This document shows positions 7,289 to 15,695 of a DNA stretch of 23,154 nucleotides, in pieces (the stretch's first letter is position 1; each line of letters begins with the position of its first letter). This DNA is from Saprospiraceae bacterium (lineage in GTDB: Bacteria; Bacteroidota; Bacteroidia; Chitinophagales; Saprospiraceae): the NCBI GenBank assembly GCA_017995875.1, contig JAGOIB010000001.1, positions 32,915-56,068 of the forward strand, in the 5' to 3' direction. Made by a program: the position numbers and the translations under genes. The notes beneath the pieces were generated by a model. That model was given only the letters and a program-made list of their open reading frames with translations, had not been told where the DNA came from and ran no database searches.

Positions 7289-8754
7289 CACTCCAGACCC
7301 TAATTCTTTACATCGCAATCATTGCAGCGGTTCTTACCGGCATCATTGGCCTCATGAAAAAAGGACATAAAAACTGGTTGATGACGTTCCTCCAGAATTT
7401 CACAGGGGTCTTATTTATTATTTCCGGTTTAGTTAAGGCTATTGACCCGATGGGTACGGCTTTCAAGATGGAGCAATATTTTACAGAGTTTGAATATACG
7501 TTTGCGGATACGTCCGCAAAGTTTCTGGCTCCTTTGTTTCCATTCCTGAGTAGTATTTCCCTGATATTCTCGGTCGTCATGATTGTATTCGAAATCGTCC
7601 TTGGGGTGATGTTGATACTTGGGCACAAAAGCAAACTCACCAGCTGGGCTTTTCTCTTGCTGGTACTCTTCTTTACGGTATTGACTGGATTTACGTTCCT
7701 GACTGGCTACGTTCCAACCAGTGCAAACTTTTTTGATTTTTCGGCATGGGGAGCGTATACCGAAACGAATATGCGGGTAACAGATTGCGGTTGTTTTGGT
7801 GATTTTATAAAACTGGTCCCGAAGATTTCATTTTTTAAAGATCTTGTTCTGCTGGTTCCTGCTTTTTATTTTGTCTTTCGTCACAAAGACATGCACCAAC
7901 TTTTCAGTGTAAAAGCAAGGAATATACTGGTAAGTGTTGTCACCATTTTATTGGTGATATTCTGTCTCAATAATTTTTATTGGGGATTACCCGTGATCGA
8001 TTTCAGGCCTTTCAAGGTGGGCACAGATCTGTATCAGAAAAAGACTATGGAAGAGGAAGCTGCTTCGTCTGTTAAAATAACAGGCTGGAAACTTCAGAAT
8101 AAGAAAAGCGGGGAAGTTGTCGTACTGACACATGATGTCTATATGAAATCACTGGCCCAATACCCCAAGGAGGAATGGACCGTGGTAGAGCAGATTAAAA
8201 CCAAGCCTGCCATCCCATCCACTAAAGTAAGTGAGTTCTCCGTCATGAGCATTGATGGATTTGATGTAGCTGAAGATATTCTCACGGATACCGGTAATGT
8301 TTTTATGATTGTGGCGTATAAACTTAAAGGTGAAACCAGGAATGAAGAAGTGATGGTGGCAGATACGGCCTGGGTCATGGATACCGTAGCCATCAATAAG
8401 GATAGTTTCCAGATAGTCCGAAGTATAGGCAACATTGGCACCAGGAAAGAGACAAAGGAAGTATATCTCTGGGATCAGGATTATGTGAATGATTATACAC
8501 AAAAAGTCAATGTTTTGATGGAAGATGTGATGAAGCAGGGTGGTAAGGTCTATGCGATAGCAGGAGGTGCAGGCGAAGAAAAACTTGCATCCTTCAAGCA
8601 GGCTAGCGGTGGTAAATATGATTGGTATGAAGCGGATGATATACTCCTGAAGACCATTATACGGTCAAATCCGGGTGTAGTGCATATCAAGGCAGGCAAA
8701 GTGATGAATATGTGGCATATACGACAACTCCCGAAAAGCGTACCTTTAAACTAA
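7285..8754 (+). CDS. DoxX-like membrane protein of the BT_3928 family
   Basis: A 489-residue inner-membrane protein. Six hydrophobic segments lie at about residues 3-24, 34-52, 86-112, 118-140, 182-198 and 210-232. A DCGCFG motif (167-172) sits between the fourth and fifth, as in DoxX/MauE-like redox-associated membrane proteins. After residue 240 there is a soluble region ending in a degenerate thioredoxin-like domain; NPGVVHIKAGKV near the C-terminus resembles the cis-proline strand, but no CxxC active site is visible. Start 7285 was chosen over an upstream in-frame ATG (7243) because it forms an ATGA junction with the DUF1599 stop and gives a clean first membrane helix. Function is unknown; a thiol/quinone redox role is inferred from the DoxX-like core and cysteine pair. 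Bacteroides relatives are, as I recall, followed by tpiA; here nusB follows. Confidence 0.85.
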   Translation: MTLQTLILYIAIIAAVLTGIIGLMKKGHKNWLMTFLQNFTGVLFIISGLVKAIDPMGTAFKMEQYFTEFEYTFADTSAKFLAPLFPFLSSISLIFSVVMIVFEIVLGVMLILGHKSKLTSWAFLLLVLFFTVLTGFTFLTGYVPTSANFFDFSAWGAYTETNMRVTDCGCFGDFIKLVPKISFFKDLVLLVPAFYFVFRHKDMHQLFSVKARNILVSVVTILLVIFCLNNFYWGLPVIDFRPFKVGTDLYQKKTMEEEAASSVKITGWKLQNKKSGEVVVLTHDVYMKSLAQYPKEEWTVVEQIKTKPAIPSTKVSEFSVMSIDGFDVAEDILTDTGNVFMIVAYKLKGETRNEEVMVADTAWVMDTVAINKDSFQIVRSIGNIGTRKETKEVYLWDQDYVNDYTQKVNVLMEDVMKQGGKVYAIAGGAGEEKLASFKQASGGKYDWYEADDILLKTIIRSNPGVVHIKAGKVMNMWHIRQLPKSVPLN

Positions 8755-8799
8755 TTCCGGTAGCCCGGACTGAACTGGCATTTCACATTTAAAAAAAAT

Positions 8800-8853
8800 A
8801 ACATTCGTTCTTGTTGGGTAAGATCAAATATGTTTTATTTTTGCCCGAATGTT
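8800..8853 (+). promoter_or_regulatory. 8-bp inverted repeat flanking the nusB promoter
   Basis: AACATTCG (8800-8807) and CGAATGTT (8846-8853) are exact inverted copies, 38 bp apart, enclosing the -33 and -7 elements. The right arm begins just after the -7 element, near the likely transcription start. An operator bound by a dimer is possible, but an 8-bp match could also be chance. Confidence 0.3.
8814..8843 (+). promoter_or_regulatory. Bacteroidota promoter TTG-N19-TATTTTTG for nusB
   Basis: TTG at 8814-8816, a 19-bp spacer and TATTTTTG at 8836-8843 match the Bacteroidota -33/-7 consensus exactly in both elements and spacing. Transcription from about 8850 would leave a leader near 30 nt before the nusB ATG. 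The 127-bp gap before nusB otherwise holds only an inverted repeat around this promoter. Confidence 0.7.
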
Positions 8854-8881
8854 CGTTGAATTAATCTGAGGCAAATCCAAT

Positions 8882-9820
8882 ATGGTAAGCAGGAGAAGTA
8901 TAAGAGTTAAAGTGATGCAATTGCTGTATTCCCTGGATCGTGATGCCGGCGTAAGTCATCCTGAATTATTAAAGCGGTATGACAAAGCTGTCGATCTCGC
9001 CTTTGAAAGCCTCATGTTCAATTTGTATCTGATGATGGAAATCGCCCACCAGGCGGTTGCGGATCGTGATGCCCGTCATGCTAAATTGAGACCAGGTCCC
9101 GATGACCCTATCTGGAATGCCAAACTCTATGAAAATGAATTGATGCAGAGCCTTGCCCAAAACAAGGCCCTCAGATCCTATTTTGACAAGCGGTTTTTCA
9201 GTTCCCGCCTTGATCAGGAACTGCTTATGAAGATGTATAACACGTTTTCAAAAACGCCGGAATACAAAAAGTTTGTCTTCTCAGAAATTGATATCGCCGG
9301 TCATAGAGAGTATCTTCTTGATATTTACAGGGACCTTCGCAAAAATGAAATCTATGAAGAAATCGTGGATGATCAATATCCTTTCTGGCAGGAAGATAAG
9401 TCCCTCGTCATTGGTGCCTTTAAAAAGATAATCAAACAGCTTCCAGAGGCGAATGAACACTTCTTTGAAGAATATCTCCCTGACGACGATACGGTTATTG
9501 AATTTGGCCGAAGGTTGATTGCTGTTACGATGGAGGAAGCCCCGGAATTGGAAAAGTTAATTGAGCCTACTCTTAAAAATTGGGACATGGAACGGCTTGC
9601 TGTACTGGATGTCATCATCATCAAGATGGCATTGGTGGAGTTTCTCCATTTCCCAACCATCCCAACAAAAGTAACCCTGGATGAGTATGTAGATATCTCC
9701 AAGGAATACAGCACACCGAAGAGCAAGGATTTTGTCAATGGCATACTTGACAAACTCATGAAAACGCTACTGGAGGAGGGAAAAATCAAGAAAGAGGGTA
9801 GAGGTCTTTTAGAGGAATAA
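8882..9820 (+). CDS. nusB: Transcription antitermination factor NusB (long form)
   Basis: NusB binds boxA RNA with NusE (S10) and supports rRNA antitermination. The start MVSRRSIRVKVMQLLYSLD is the family's first helix. The C-terminal third (about 200-302) carries the conserved NusB core, including WDMERLAVLDVIIIKMALVEFL and the VTLDEYVDISKEYSTPKSKDFVNGILDK region, which I recognise in parts. At 312 residues it is more than twice the E. coli length, because about 120 residues are inserted between the first helix and the core; long NusB proteins are usual in Bacteroidota. An excellent promoter lies upstream, making it the first gene of its unit. A yajC gene often follows nusB in this phylum; here guaA follows after 71 bp. 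Confidence 0.94.
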   Translation: MVSRRSIRVKVMQLLYSLDRDAGVSHPELLKRYDKAVDLAFESLMFNLYLMMEIAHQAVADRDARHAKLRPGPDDPIWNAKLYENELMQSLAQNKALRSYFDKRFFSSRLDQELLMKMYNTFSKTPEYKKFVFSEIDIAGHREYLLDIYRDLRKNEIYEEIVDDQYPFWQEDKSLVIGAFKKIIKQLPEANEHFFEEYLPDDDTVIEFGRRLIAVTMEEAPELEKLIEPTLKNWDMERLAVLDVIIIKMALVEFLHFPTIPTKVTLDEYVDISKEYSTPKSKDFVNGILDKLMKTLLEEGKIKKEGRGLLEE

Positions 9821-9831
9821 TACATGATCTG

Positions 9832-9855
9832 ATGATGCCATTATTACTGCATCAT
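9832..9855 (+). other. Small stem-loop in the nusB-guaA gap
   Basis: ATGATGC (9832-9838) pairs with GCATCAT (9849-9855) around a 10-nt loop. There is no U-tract, so it is not a standard terminator. It could be an RNA-processing or attenuation structure, or chance. No riboswitch for purines was recognisable in the 71-bp gap. Confidence 0.25.
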
Positions 9856-9891
9856 GATACGTAGACGATTTATAATTATAGCATTATCCTG

Positions 9892-11436
9892 ATGAAGGAA
9901 AAAGTACTTATCCTCGATTTCGGCGCTCAGTATACCCAATTGATTGCCCGACGCGTCCGTGAGTTGGAAATCTATAGCGAGATTATTCCCTATCATGCAC
10001 TGCCTGCAGAGATTCCTTCTGATGTTAAAGCACTGATATTATCCGGAAGCCCCTTTTCAGTAAAAGATGCCAATGCTTTGCGCCCTGATTTGAAACCGTG
10101 GATGGGTAAAGTACCTGTCCTCGCTATTTGTTATGGCGCACAATATATTGCAGATGCTTTTGGTGGTACTGTAGCACGTTCAGATAAAAGGGAATATGGA
10201 AAGGCCCGCCTGAATATTCTCAGGCCTGAACACCCTTTCTTCTCTGGCATCCCACAAGGTTCCCAGGTCTGGATGTCCCACGGTGACTCCATTATGGAAT
10301 TGCCTGATGGTTATGAACTCCTTGCTGAAACAGATAGTATTCCGGTTGCTGCTTTTGCAAGCAAGCCGGGTCACTACGATAAGATGGCATGTTGTGTCCA
10401 ATATCATCCTGAGGTAACGCATTCTCTGGATGGTCTGCTATTATTATCCAACTTCCTCAGAACGATAGCAGGTCTTAAAGAGCGATGGACGCCTGAATTG
10501 TTTATTGAAGAGACCATTCAGCAACTCAAGAGCCAGACGAATGGAGAAGAAGTGTTGATGGCATTATCCGGTGGTGTGGATAGTACTGTTGGCGCCATCC
10601 TCATCCACAAAGCTATCGGTGATAAACTGCATTGTTTTTTTGTTGACAATGGGTTGTTGCGCAAGAATGAATTCCAGCAAGTTCTCGATAAGTATGCAGA
10701 GATGGGCCTGAAAGTTCATGGAATAGATGCAAAACAAAAGTTTTATACAGCACTGAAGGGACAGACCGATCCGGAACAAAAAAGAAAGACTATTGGCAGG
10801 TTATTTATTGAAGTTTTCGAAGAAGAAGCCAATGCTTACCCGGGTGTTAAATGGTTAGGCCAGGGCACGATCTATCCCGATGTGATTGAATCTATTTCTG
10901 TTCATGGGCCATCAGATACCATCAAGTCTCATCATAATGTTGGTGGATTACCCGAACATTTAAAACTCAAGATTGTAGAACCACTCCGGATGTTGTTCAA
11001 GGATGAAGTTCGAAAAGTGGGTGATGCGCTAGACATTCCTAATGCGATTCTTGGCAGGCATCCTTTCCCCGGACCCGGGCTTGCTATCCGCATTATCAGT
11101 GACATTACTCCTGAAAAAGTGACTACGCTGCAGGAAGCTGATGCTATTTATACCGAAATACTTAGAAAGCATGGATGGTATGATAAAATCTGGCAGTCCG
11201 GAGCAATACTCCTTCCTGTTTTGACCGTTGGTGTAATGGGAGATGAGCGGAGTTATGAAAATGTCATTGCCTTGAGGGCAGTTAATTCCGTAGATGGCAT
11301 GACGGCTGAATGGAGTAAAATACCTCATGAGATCTTGGCAGAAATATCCAGTGAGATTATCAATAAAGTAAAAGGCATCAACAGGGTCGTCTATGATATC
11401 AGTACTAAGCCGCCGGCTACGATTGAATGGGAGTAG
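9892..11436 (+). CDS. guaA: GMP synthase (glutamine-hydrolysing)
   Basis: This enzyme converts XMP to GMP with ATP and ammonia from glutamine, closing the guanine branch of purine synthesis. The N-terminal class I glutamine amidotransferase domain holds the catalytic triad Cys80 (ICYGAQ), His172 and Glu174 (YHPEV). The ATP-pyrophosphatase domain begins near residue 205, with the PP-loop SGGVDST at 226-232. The C-terminal dimerisation domain ends in the characteristic KPPATIEWE. The 514-residue length agrees with the family, and no key residue is missing. It is 71 bp after nusB on the same strand. Its 3' end overlaps the reading frame of the lipoprotein gene downstream, suggesting one transcript. 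Confidence 0.98.
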   Translation: MKEKVLILDFGAQYTQLIARRVRELEIYSEIIPYHALPAEIPSDVKALILSGSPFSVKDANALRPDLKPWMGKVPVLAICYGAQYIADAFGGTVARSDKREYGKARLNILRPEHPFFSGIPQGSQVWMSHGDSIMELPDGYELLAETDSIPVAAFASKPGHYDKMACCVQYHPEVTHSLDGLLLLSNFLRTIAGLKERWTPELFIEETIQQLKSQTNGEEVLMALSGGVDSTVGAILIHKAIGDKLHCFFVDNGLLRKNEFQQVLDKYAEMGLKVHGIDAKQKFYTALKGQTDPEQKRKTIGRLFIEVFEEEANAYPGVKWLGQGTIYPDVIESISVHGPSDTIKSHHNVGGLPEHLKLKIVEPLRMLFKDEVRKVGDALDIPNAILGRHPFPGPGLAIRIISDITPEKVTTLQEADAIYTEILRKHGWYDKIWQSGAILLPVLTVGVMGDERSYENVIALRAVNSVDGMTAEWSKIPHEILAEISSEIINKVKGINRVVYDISTKPPATIEWE

Positions 11437-12787
11437 GATAGTTTTTGCTTGCATTTGGTCGTGTTTTATTATCTCTTGTGCGGCTCCTCGTCACGCTACC
11501 ACAACACCTCCCAAGGAGACACTTCCTGAAGAAGAGAAGATCAAAGTGTATGATCCAAAATCAGACACAGAGATCCTTGTTCCGAGAGATGCTGTGAAAG
11601 TGGACACGATCCAATGGACAAAGGATCCTACACCTCCGATCGTAACTGAAAATGTTATCATCAAGGACAAGCCAATAAAAAAGACGGCTTACGAAGTCGC
11701 TTTCCTCATGCCGTTCAATGCTGTCAATGCTGAAATATTCGGTGATCAGCTGGATCCTAAACTGAATAGGTTTATACAATATTATGCTGGTGTAACGTTA
11801 GCCAAGCAATGGATTGACTCCGCTGGAATAGCGGTTAAAGTTCATAGTTATGATGCAACAGCTGGAACCACTACCATAGATAAAATCATAGAGAATCCAG
11901 AGCTGAAAAAGGCTGATGTAGTAGTAGGACCATATGAGAAAAAAGAACTCGAAGTAGTAGCATCGTTTGGTCTTCAAAATGAAGTAATGGTTGTTTCACC
12001 CTGGCTGCCTTCGTATACTATTGAAACAGAAAACCCTTTCTTTATACAGTTGTATCCATCCCTGAGTACGCATGCCCAGGCTATCATGGAGTATATTCAG
12101 GATGAGATGGCAGGAAAGAAAGTTTTTGTGGTTGGCAGGGATAACGCTACGGAAACTAACCGCATCAAACTTTTCACTTCCTTTCCTGAAGTGAAGGTGG
12201 AAGAACTCATCATTTCTGATAAATCTCCTGATCTTGAAAAGACGGACCTTCACAAATATCTGGATGATACCAGGGGCACCATTTTCATTTTGCCATATTA
12301 TGCCAAAACAGATGAGTCCTTTGTAAATTCATTTATGCGGAAGCTGCATGCTGATAAGGACACCAGAGAAGCTATTGTATTTGGTCTGCCACAATGGGTT
12401 GGCTACTCCAATCTCAATGCAAACTATATGGAAAGCCTTTCTCTTCACCTGAGCATTTCTTCTTTTATTGATGTTGCCTCTCAGGATTATGCAACCTTCC
12501 GCGCCAATTTTCTTAGGCGATTTCATTCTGTACCGGATTTAAATGCCTTTCTGGGGTATGATTTGATGATGTGGTTGGCAGATAGATTGTCCGCTGGTGG
12601 CCAGGATGGATTAATCGGTGAGATGGATCCAACGCAATATGGCCTTGCATCTGGTTTTGACATACGACCGGTATATAAAAGTGATGCTGTGACTGACAAG
12701 GCAGAAATGAAAGTGCCATTGTATTATGAAAACAGAAGGGTCAGGATCCTGCAATACATCGAGCAGGATTATAAGCTTGTACGCTAA
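11393..12787 (+). CDS. Lipoprotein with periplasmic substrate-binding (LppC/LivJ-like) fold
   Basis: A 464-residue putative lipoprotein. A short hydrophobic stretch ([12 protein letters not shown], residues 16-27) ends at a lipobox with Cys29 (IIS-C), followed by a Pro/Thr-rich linker. From residue 98 ([11 protein letters not shown]) it resembles type I periplasmic-binding proteins: alternating alpha/beta segments, [15 protein letters not shown] and [11 protein letters not shown], with a second lobe from about 230 (KKVFVVGRD). Related proteins include LpoA/LppC-like activators of peptidoglycan synthases and amino-acid-binding proteins. Many Bacteroidota relatives beside guaA also carry LysM domains, as I recall; none is visible here. 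The ATG at 11393 lies 44 bp inside guaA; a TTG at 11423 would also give a workable signal peptide. It converges on the aminotransferase gene with a 1-bp gap and no terminator between them. Ligand unknown. Confidence 0.8.
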   Translation: MISVLSRRLRLNGSRIVFACIWSCFIISCAAPRHATTTPPKETLPEEEKIKVYDPKSDTEILVPRDAVKVDTIQWTKDPTPPIVTENVIIKDKPIKKTAYEVAFLMPFNAVNAEIFGDQLDPKLNRFIQYYAGVTLAKQWIDSAGIAVKVHSYDATAGTTTIDKIIENPELKKADVVVGPYEKKELEVVASFGLQNEVMVVSPWLPSYTIETENPFFIQLYPSLSTHAQAIMEYIQDEMAGKKVFVVGRDNATETNRIKLFTSFPEVKVEELIISDKSPDLEKTDLHKYLDDTRGTIFILPYYAKTDESFVNSFMRKLHADKDTREAIVFGLPQWVGYSNLNANYMESLSLHLSISSFIDVASQDYATFRANFLRRFHSVPDLNAFLGYDLMMWLADRLSAGGQDGLIGEMDPTQYGLASGFDIRPVYKSDAVTDKAEMKVPLYYENRRVRILQYIEQDYKLVR

Positions 12788-12788
12788 C

Positions 12789-14003
12789 TTATTTTAAAGA
12801 AGAAAGCGCAATTCCAATTCTTTGAGCCGCATCTTTTAATTTTGCATCAGAAGTAGCATAGGATAATCGGATGCATTTATCATTTCCGAAAGCAACACCT
12901 GAGACAGAACTTACTTGTGCTTCGGCCAAAAGATAGAGGCTCATGTCATCAGCATCCTTTACCAGATATCCATTAGCTGAAGTTTTACCAAAATAAGCGG
13001 ATACATCAGGGAAAATATAAAATGCACCTTGAGGCCGGTTGACCATAAGAAGTGGAATTTGTTCAAGTAAAGAAATGATCAGATCCCTGCGTGAATGAAA
13101 GGCTTTTGCCATTTCATGTGTTGGGGTGTGATCAGATTCTAATGCTACAGCCGCTGCTTTCTGGCCAAAGGAGGTTGCTCCGCTAGTTACCTGCCCCTGG
13201 ATTTTTGTACAGGCATCTGCAATCCAATCAGGTCCTGCAATATAACCAAGACGCCATCCGGTCATAGCATAACCTTTGGCCATGCCATTTATGATCACTG
13301 TCCTGTCCTTCATACCTTCCATGGAAGCAATCGTGTGGTGCTGATTGGTGAAATTGATATGCTCATAGATTTCATCCGAAACGACCATGACATGTTCATG
13401 CGCCTGAAGCATGGATGCTAACGCTTTAAGCTCATCATAGGAGAGGACAGATCCACTGGGATTGCAAGGTGAGGAATACATGATAAATTTAGTGCGATCC
13501 GTTATGAGTGATTCGATATATCCTGGATCACATTTAAAATCCTCCTCGATGGTAGATTGAGCTATGACAGGTACGCCACCAGCCATTTTAACGATTTCGA
13601 AATACGAAACCCAATATGGTGCAGGCAGGATGACTTCATCACCCGGATCCAGCAATGCCATGCAAAGGTTGAAAACGCTTTGTTTAGCCCCGTTCGAAAC
13701 CACAATCTGATTTACCGTGTACTGAAGGTTGTGGTCCCTGTCAAACTTCTTTACAATTGCTTGTCTTAATTCAAGCAATCCATTGACAGGCGTATATTTC
13801 GTATATCCATCATCCAATGCCTTTTTTGCAGCTTCCTTTATATGAACCGGGGTATCGAAATCCGGTTCGCCAAGACTGAGATCAATGATATCTTTCCCCT
13901 GTGCCTTGAGTTCGCGGGCCATTTTAGCCATTTTGAGGGTAGCAGATTCCTGCATCTCTAGTACAAGTCTGGACAAAGGGAGTGTGGATGGAATACTATT
14001 CAT
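12789..14003 (-). CDS. Class I/II pyridoxal-phosphate aminotransferase, aspartate aminotransferase-like
   Basis: A 404-residue fold-type I aminotransferase. Visible landmarks are SLGEPDFDTP (43-52), N181 in PCNPSG, D210 and Y213 in VSDEIYEH, the PLP-binding K243 in GMAKGYAMTGW and the substrate-carboxylate arginine region after K243 (R251). The pattern is that of subgroup I-gamma (Ib) aspartate aminotransferases, which transfer amino groups between aspartate and 2-oxoglutarate; some also act on prephenate or aromatic acids. It faces the lipoprotein gene with a 1-bp gap and is divergent from the carboxyltransferase gene, 47 bp away, so the two probably share a regulatory region. I found no clear TTG/TAnnTTTG pair there. 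Family certain, exact substrate less so. Confidence 0.93.
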   Translation of the reverse strand: MNSIPSTLPLSRLVLEMQESATLKMAKMARELKAQGKDIIDLSLGEPDFDTPVHIKEAAKKALDDGYTKYTPVNGLLELRQAIVKKFDRDHNLQYTVNQIVVSNGAKQSVFNLCMALLDPGDEVILPAPYWVSYFEIVKMAGGVPVIAQSTIEEDFKCDPGYIESLITDRTKFIMYSSPCNPSGSVLSYDELKALASMLQAHEHVMVVSDEIYEHINFTNQHHTIASMEGMKDRTVIINGMAKGYAMTGWRLGYIAGPDWIADACTKIQGQVTSGATSFGQKAAAVALESDHTPTHEMAKAFHSRRDLIISLLEQIPLLMVNRPQGAFYIFPDVSAYFGKTSANGYLVKDADDMSLYLLAEAQVSSVSGVAFGNDKCIRLSYATSDAKLKDAAQRIGIALSSLK

Positions 14004-14050
14004 AATCTTGCAGGTATATTATTTAATTTGGGGGCTAAGTTACCAACAGA

Positions 14051-15592
14051 ATGAATAAAAAAATCAACGAATTAATCCGAAGGCAGGAACAAGCTTACCT
14101 GGGAGGTGGCCAGGACCGCATCGATCAGCAACATTCAAAAGGAAAACTAACCGCAAGGGAGCGTATTCTGCTTTTATTTGATGAGAACAGTTTCCAGGAA
14201 ATCGGACTGCTGGTTGTGCATCGTACTACAGATTTTGGAATGGATCAGCAGGTGTTTTACGGAGATGGAGTAGTCACTGGTTATGGTACGATCGAAGGCC
14301 GTCTGGTTTATGCCTATGCACAGGATTTTACGGTTTTTGGTGGAGCACTTTCAGAGACACACGCTGAAAAGATATGTAAGGTCATGGATCTGGCCATGGA
14401 GAATGGTGTTCCTGTAATAGGTCTAAATGATAGCGGTGGAGCCAGGATACAGGAAGGGGTGAGATCGCTTGGAGGGTACGCTGACATATTCTACCGCAAT
14501 GTCAGGGCATCGGGTGTCATACCTCAGATAAGCGCCATAATGGGGCCATGCGCAGGTGGTGCTGTTTACAGTCCCGCTATGACAGATTTCACCATCATGG
14601 TCGAAGGAAGTTCCTATATGTTTGTTACGGGCCCAAACGTGGTGAAAACTGTAACCAATGAAGAAGTCACCAGTGAGGAGTTAGGTGGAGCAATGACACA
14701 TGCTACCAAATCAGGCGTTACACATCTGACGGCAGCCAATGATGTGGATTGTATCCGGCAGATACGCAGGTTATTGAGTTATTTACCTCAGCATAATGGC
14801 ATCAGGTCAGCCGATCTGGATTTTCAGCTGCAGGATGAACTGAGACCTGACCTGGCACGGATCATGCCTGAAAGTGCCGCGACCCCGTACCAGATGAAGG
14901 ATGTGATTCACCAGTTGGTGGATGATGACTCTTTCATGGAAATACATGAATATTTTGCACAGAATATCATTGTAGGATTTGCAAGGATGGGAGGTAGAAG
15001 TATTGGTGTTGTAGCTAATCAACCGTGGCATCTTGCCGGGGTGCTTGATACAGATGCGTCACGAAAGGCTGCAAGATTCGTCAGGTCTTGCGATTGCTTC
15101 AATATCCCCATTTTAGTATTAGTCGATGTACCGGGATTTTTACCCGGGACCGACCAGGAATGGAATGGAATTATTCAGCATGGGGCTAAATTGCTTTATG
15201 CATTTAGTGAAGCTACAGTGCCAAGGATTACCTTGATTACCAGGAAAGCTTATGGAGGCGCTTATGATGTGATGAATTCAAAGCATATCGGAGCTGATTT
15301 GAACTTTGCCTGGCCCACTGCGGAGATTGCAGTTATGGGAGCAAAGGGTGCCTCAGAAATAATCTTTAAAAAAGAAATTCAAGGTTCTTCAGATCCACAT
15401 GCTACCCTGATGGAAAAGGAAAAAGAGTATGCTGAATTGTTTGCCAATCCTTATAAGGCTGCAGAACGTGGATTTATAGACGAAGTCATCCTGCCTGAAG
15501 ATTCAAGGCGAAAACTGATATCAGCTTTCGCTGTATTAGCCAATAAGAAGAAAGCAGGACCTGCCAGAAAGCATGGAAATATCCCGCTCTGA
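14051..15592 (+). CDS. Acyl-CoA carboxylase beta (carboxyltransferase) subunit, propionyl-CoA type
   Basis: The 513-residue protein spans both crotonase-like halves of a biotin-dependent carboxyltransferase. The N-half has [19 protein letters not shown] and [15 protein letters not shown], which build the acyl-CoA oxyanion site. The C-half has [18 protein letters not shown] and [12 protein letters not shown], which bind biotin. The family includes PccB, AccD-type and methylmalonyl-CoA decarboxylase alpha subunits; the motif set best matches propionyl-CoA carboxylase. No biotin carboxylase or biotin carrier gene is adjacent, so the partner must be elsewhere, and a decarboxylase role cannot be excluded. 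It is a single-gene unit ending at a strong terminator. Confidence 0.93.
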   Translation: MNKKINELIRRQEQAYLGGGQDRIDQQHSKGKLTARERILLLFDENSFQEIGLLVVHRTTDFGMDQQVFYGDGVVTGYGTIEGRLVYAYAQDFTVFGGALSETHAEKICKVMDLAMENGVPVIGLNDSGGARIQEGVRSLGGYADIFYRNVRASGVIPQISAIMGPCAGGAVYSPAMTDFTIMVEGSSYMFVTGPNVVKTVTNEEVTSEELGGAMTHATKSGVTHLTAANDVDCIRQIRRLLSYLPQHNGIRSADLDFQLQDELRPDLARIMPESAATPYQMKDVIHQLVDDDSFMEIHEYFAQNIIVGFARMGGRSIGVVANQPWHLAGVLDTDASRKAARFVRSCDCFNIPILVLVDVPGFLPGTDQEWNGIIQHGAKLLYAFSEATVPRITLITRKAYGGAYDVMNSKHIGADLNFAWPTAEIAVMGAKGASEIIFKKEIQGSSDPHATLMEKEKEYAELFANPYKAAERGFIDEVILPEDSRRKLISAFAVLANKKKAGPARKHGNIPL

Positions 15593-15635
15593 AAACCTTT
15601 TTAAAGTACATGGTTGAATTGAGGAATCTAATCAA

Positions 15636-15678
15636 ATAAAAGAGGGGCAGACTGTCATTCAGTTTGCCCCTCTTTTAT
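15636..15678. terminator. Strong bidirectional rho-independent terminator
   Basis: The arms ATAAAAGAGGGGCA (15636-15649) and TGCCCCTCTTTTAT (15665-15678) pair perfectly over 14 bp. A further four pairs, one of them G-U, extend inward to a 7-nt loop GTCATTC. Flanking A and T runs give a U-tract on either strand. It sits between the converging carboxyltransferase gene and the T9SS repeat-protein gene, and would end both transcripts. Confidence 0.93.
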
Positions 15679-15695
15679 GAATTTACTTTTTGGAA

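Noticed and set aside
8756..8769. TCCGG-TAGC-CCGGA hairpin after the BT_3928-like gene as terminator
   Set aside because: Only a 5-bp stem and no U-tract; too weak to call a terminator.
9373..9825. Minus-strand 150-residue Ser-rich frame opposite nusB
   Set aside because: Antisense to the conserved NusB core; composition is typical of a reverse-frame artefact.
9821..9891. Purine riboswitch upstream of guaA
   Set aside because: The gap is only 71 bp and holds one small stem-loop; no conserved purine-aptamer three-way junction is visible.
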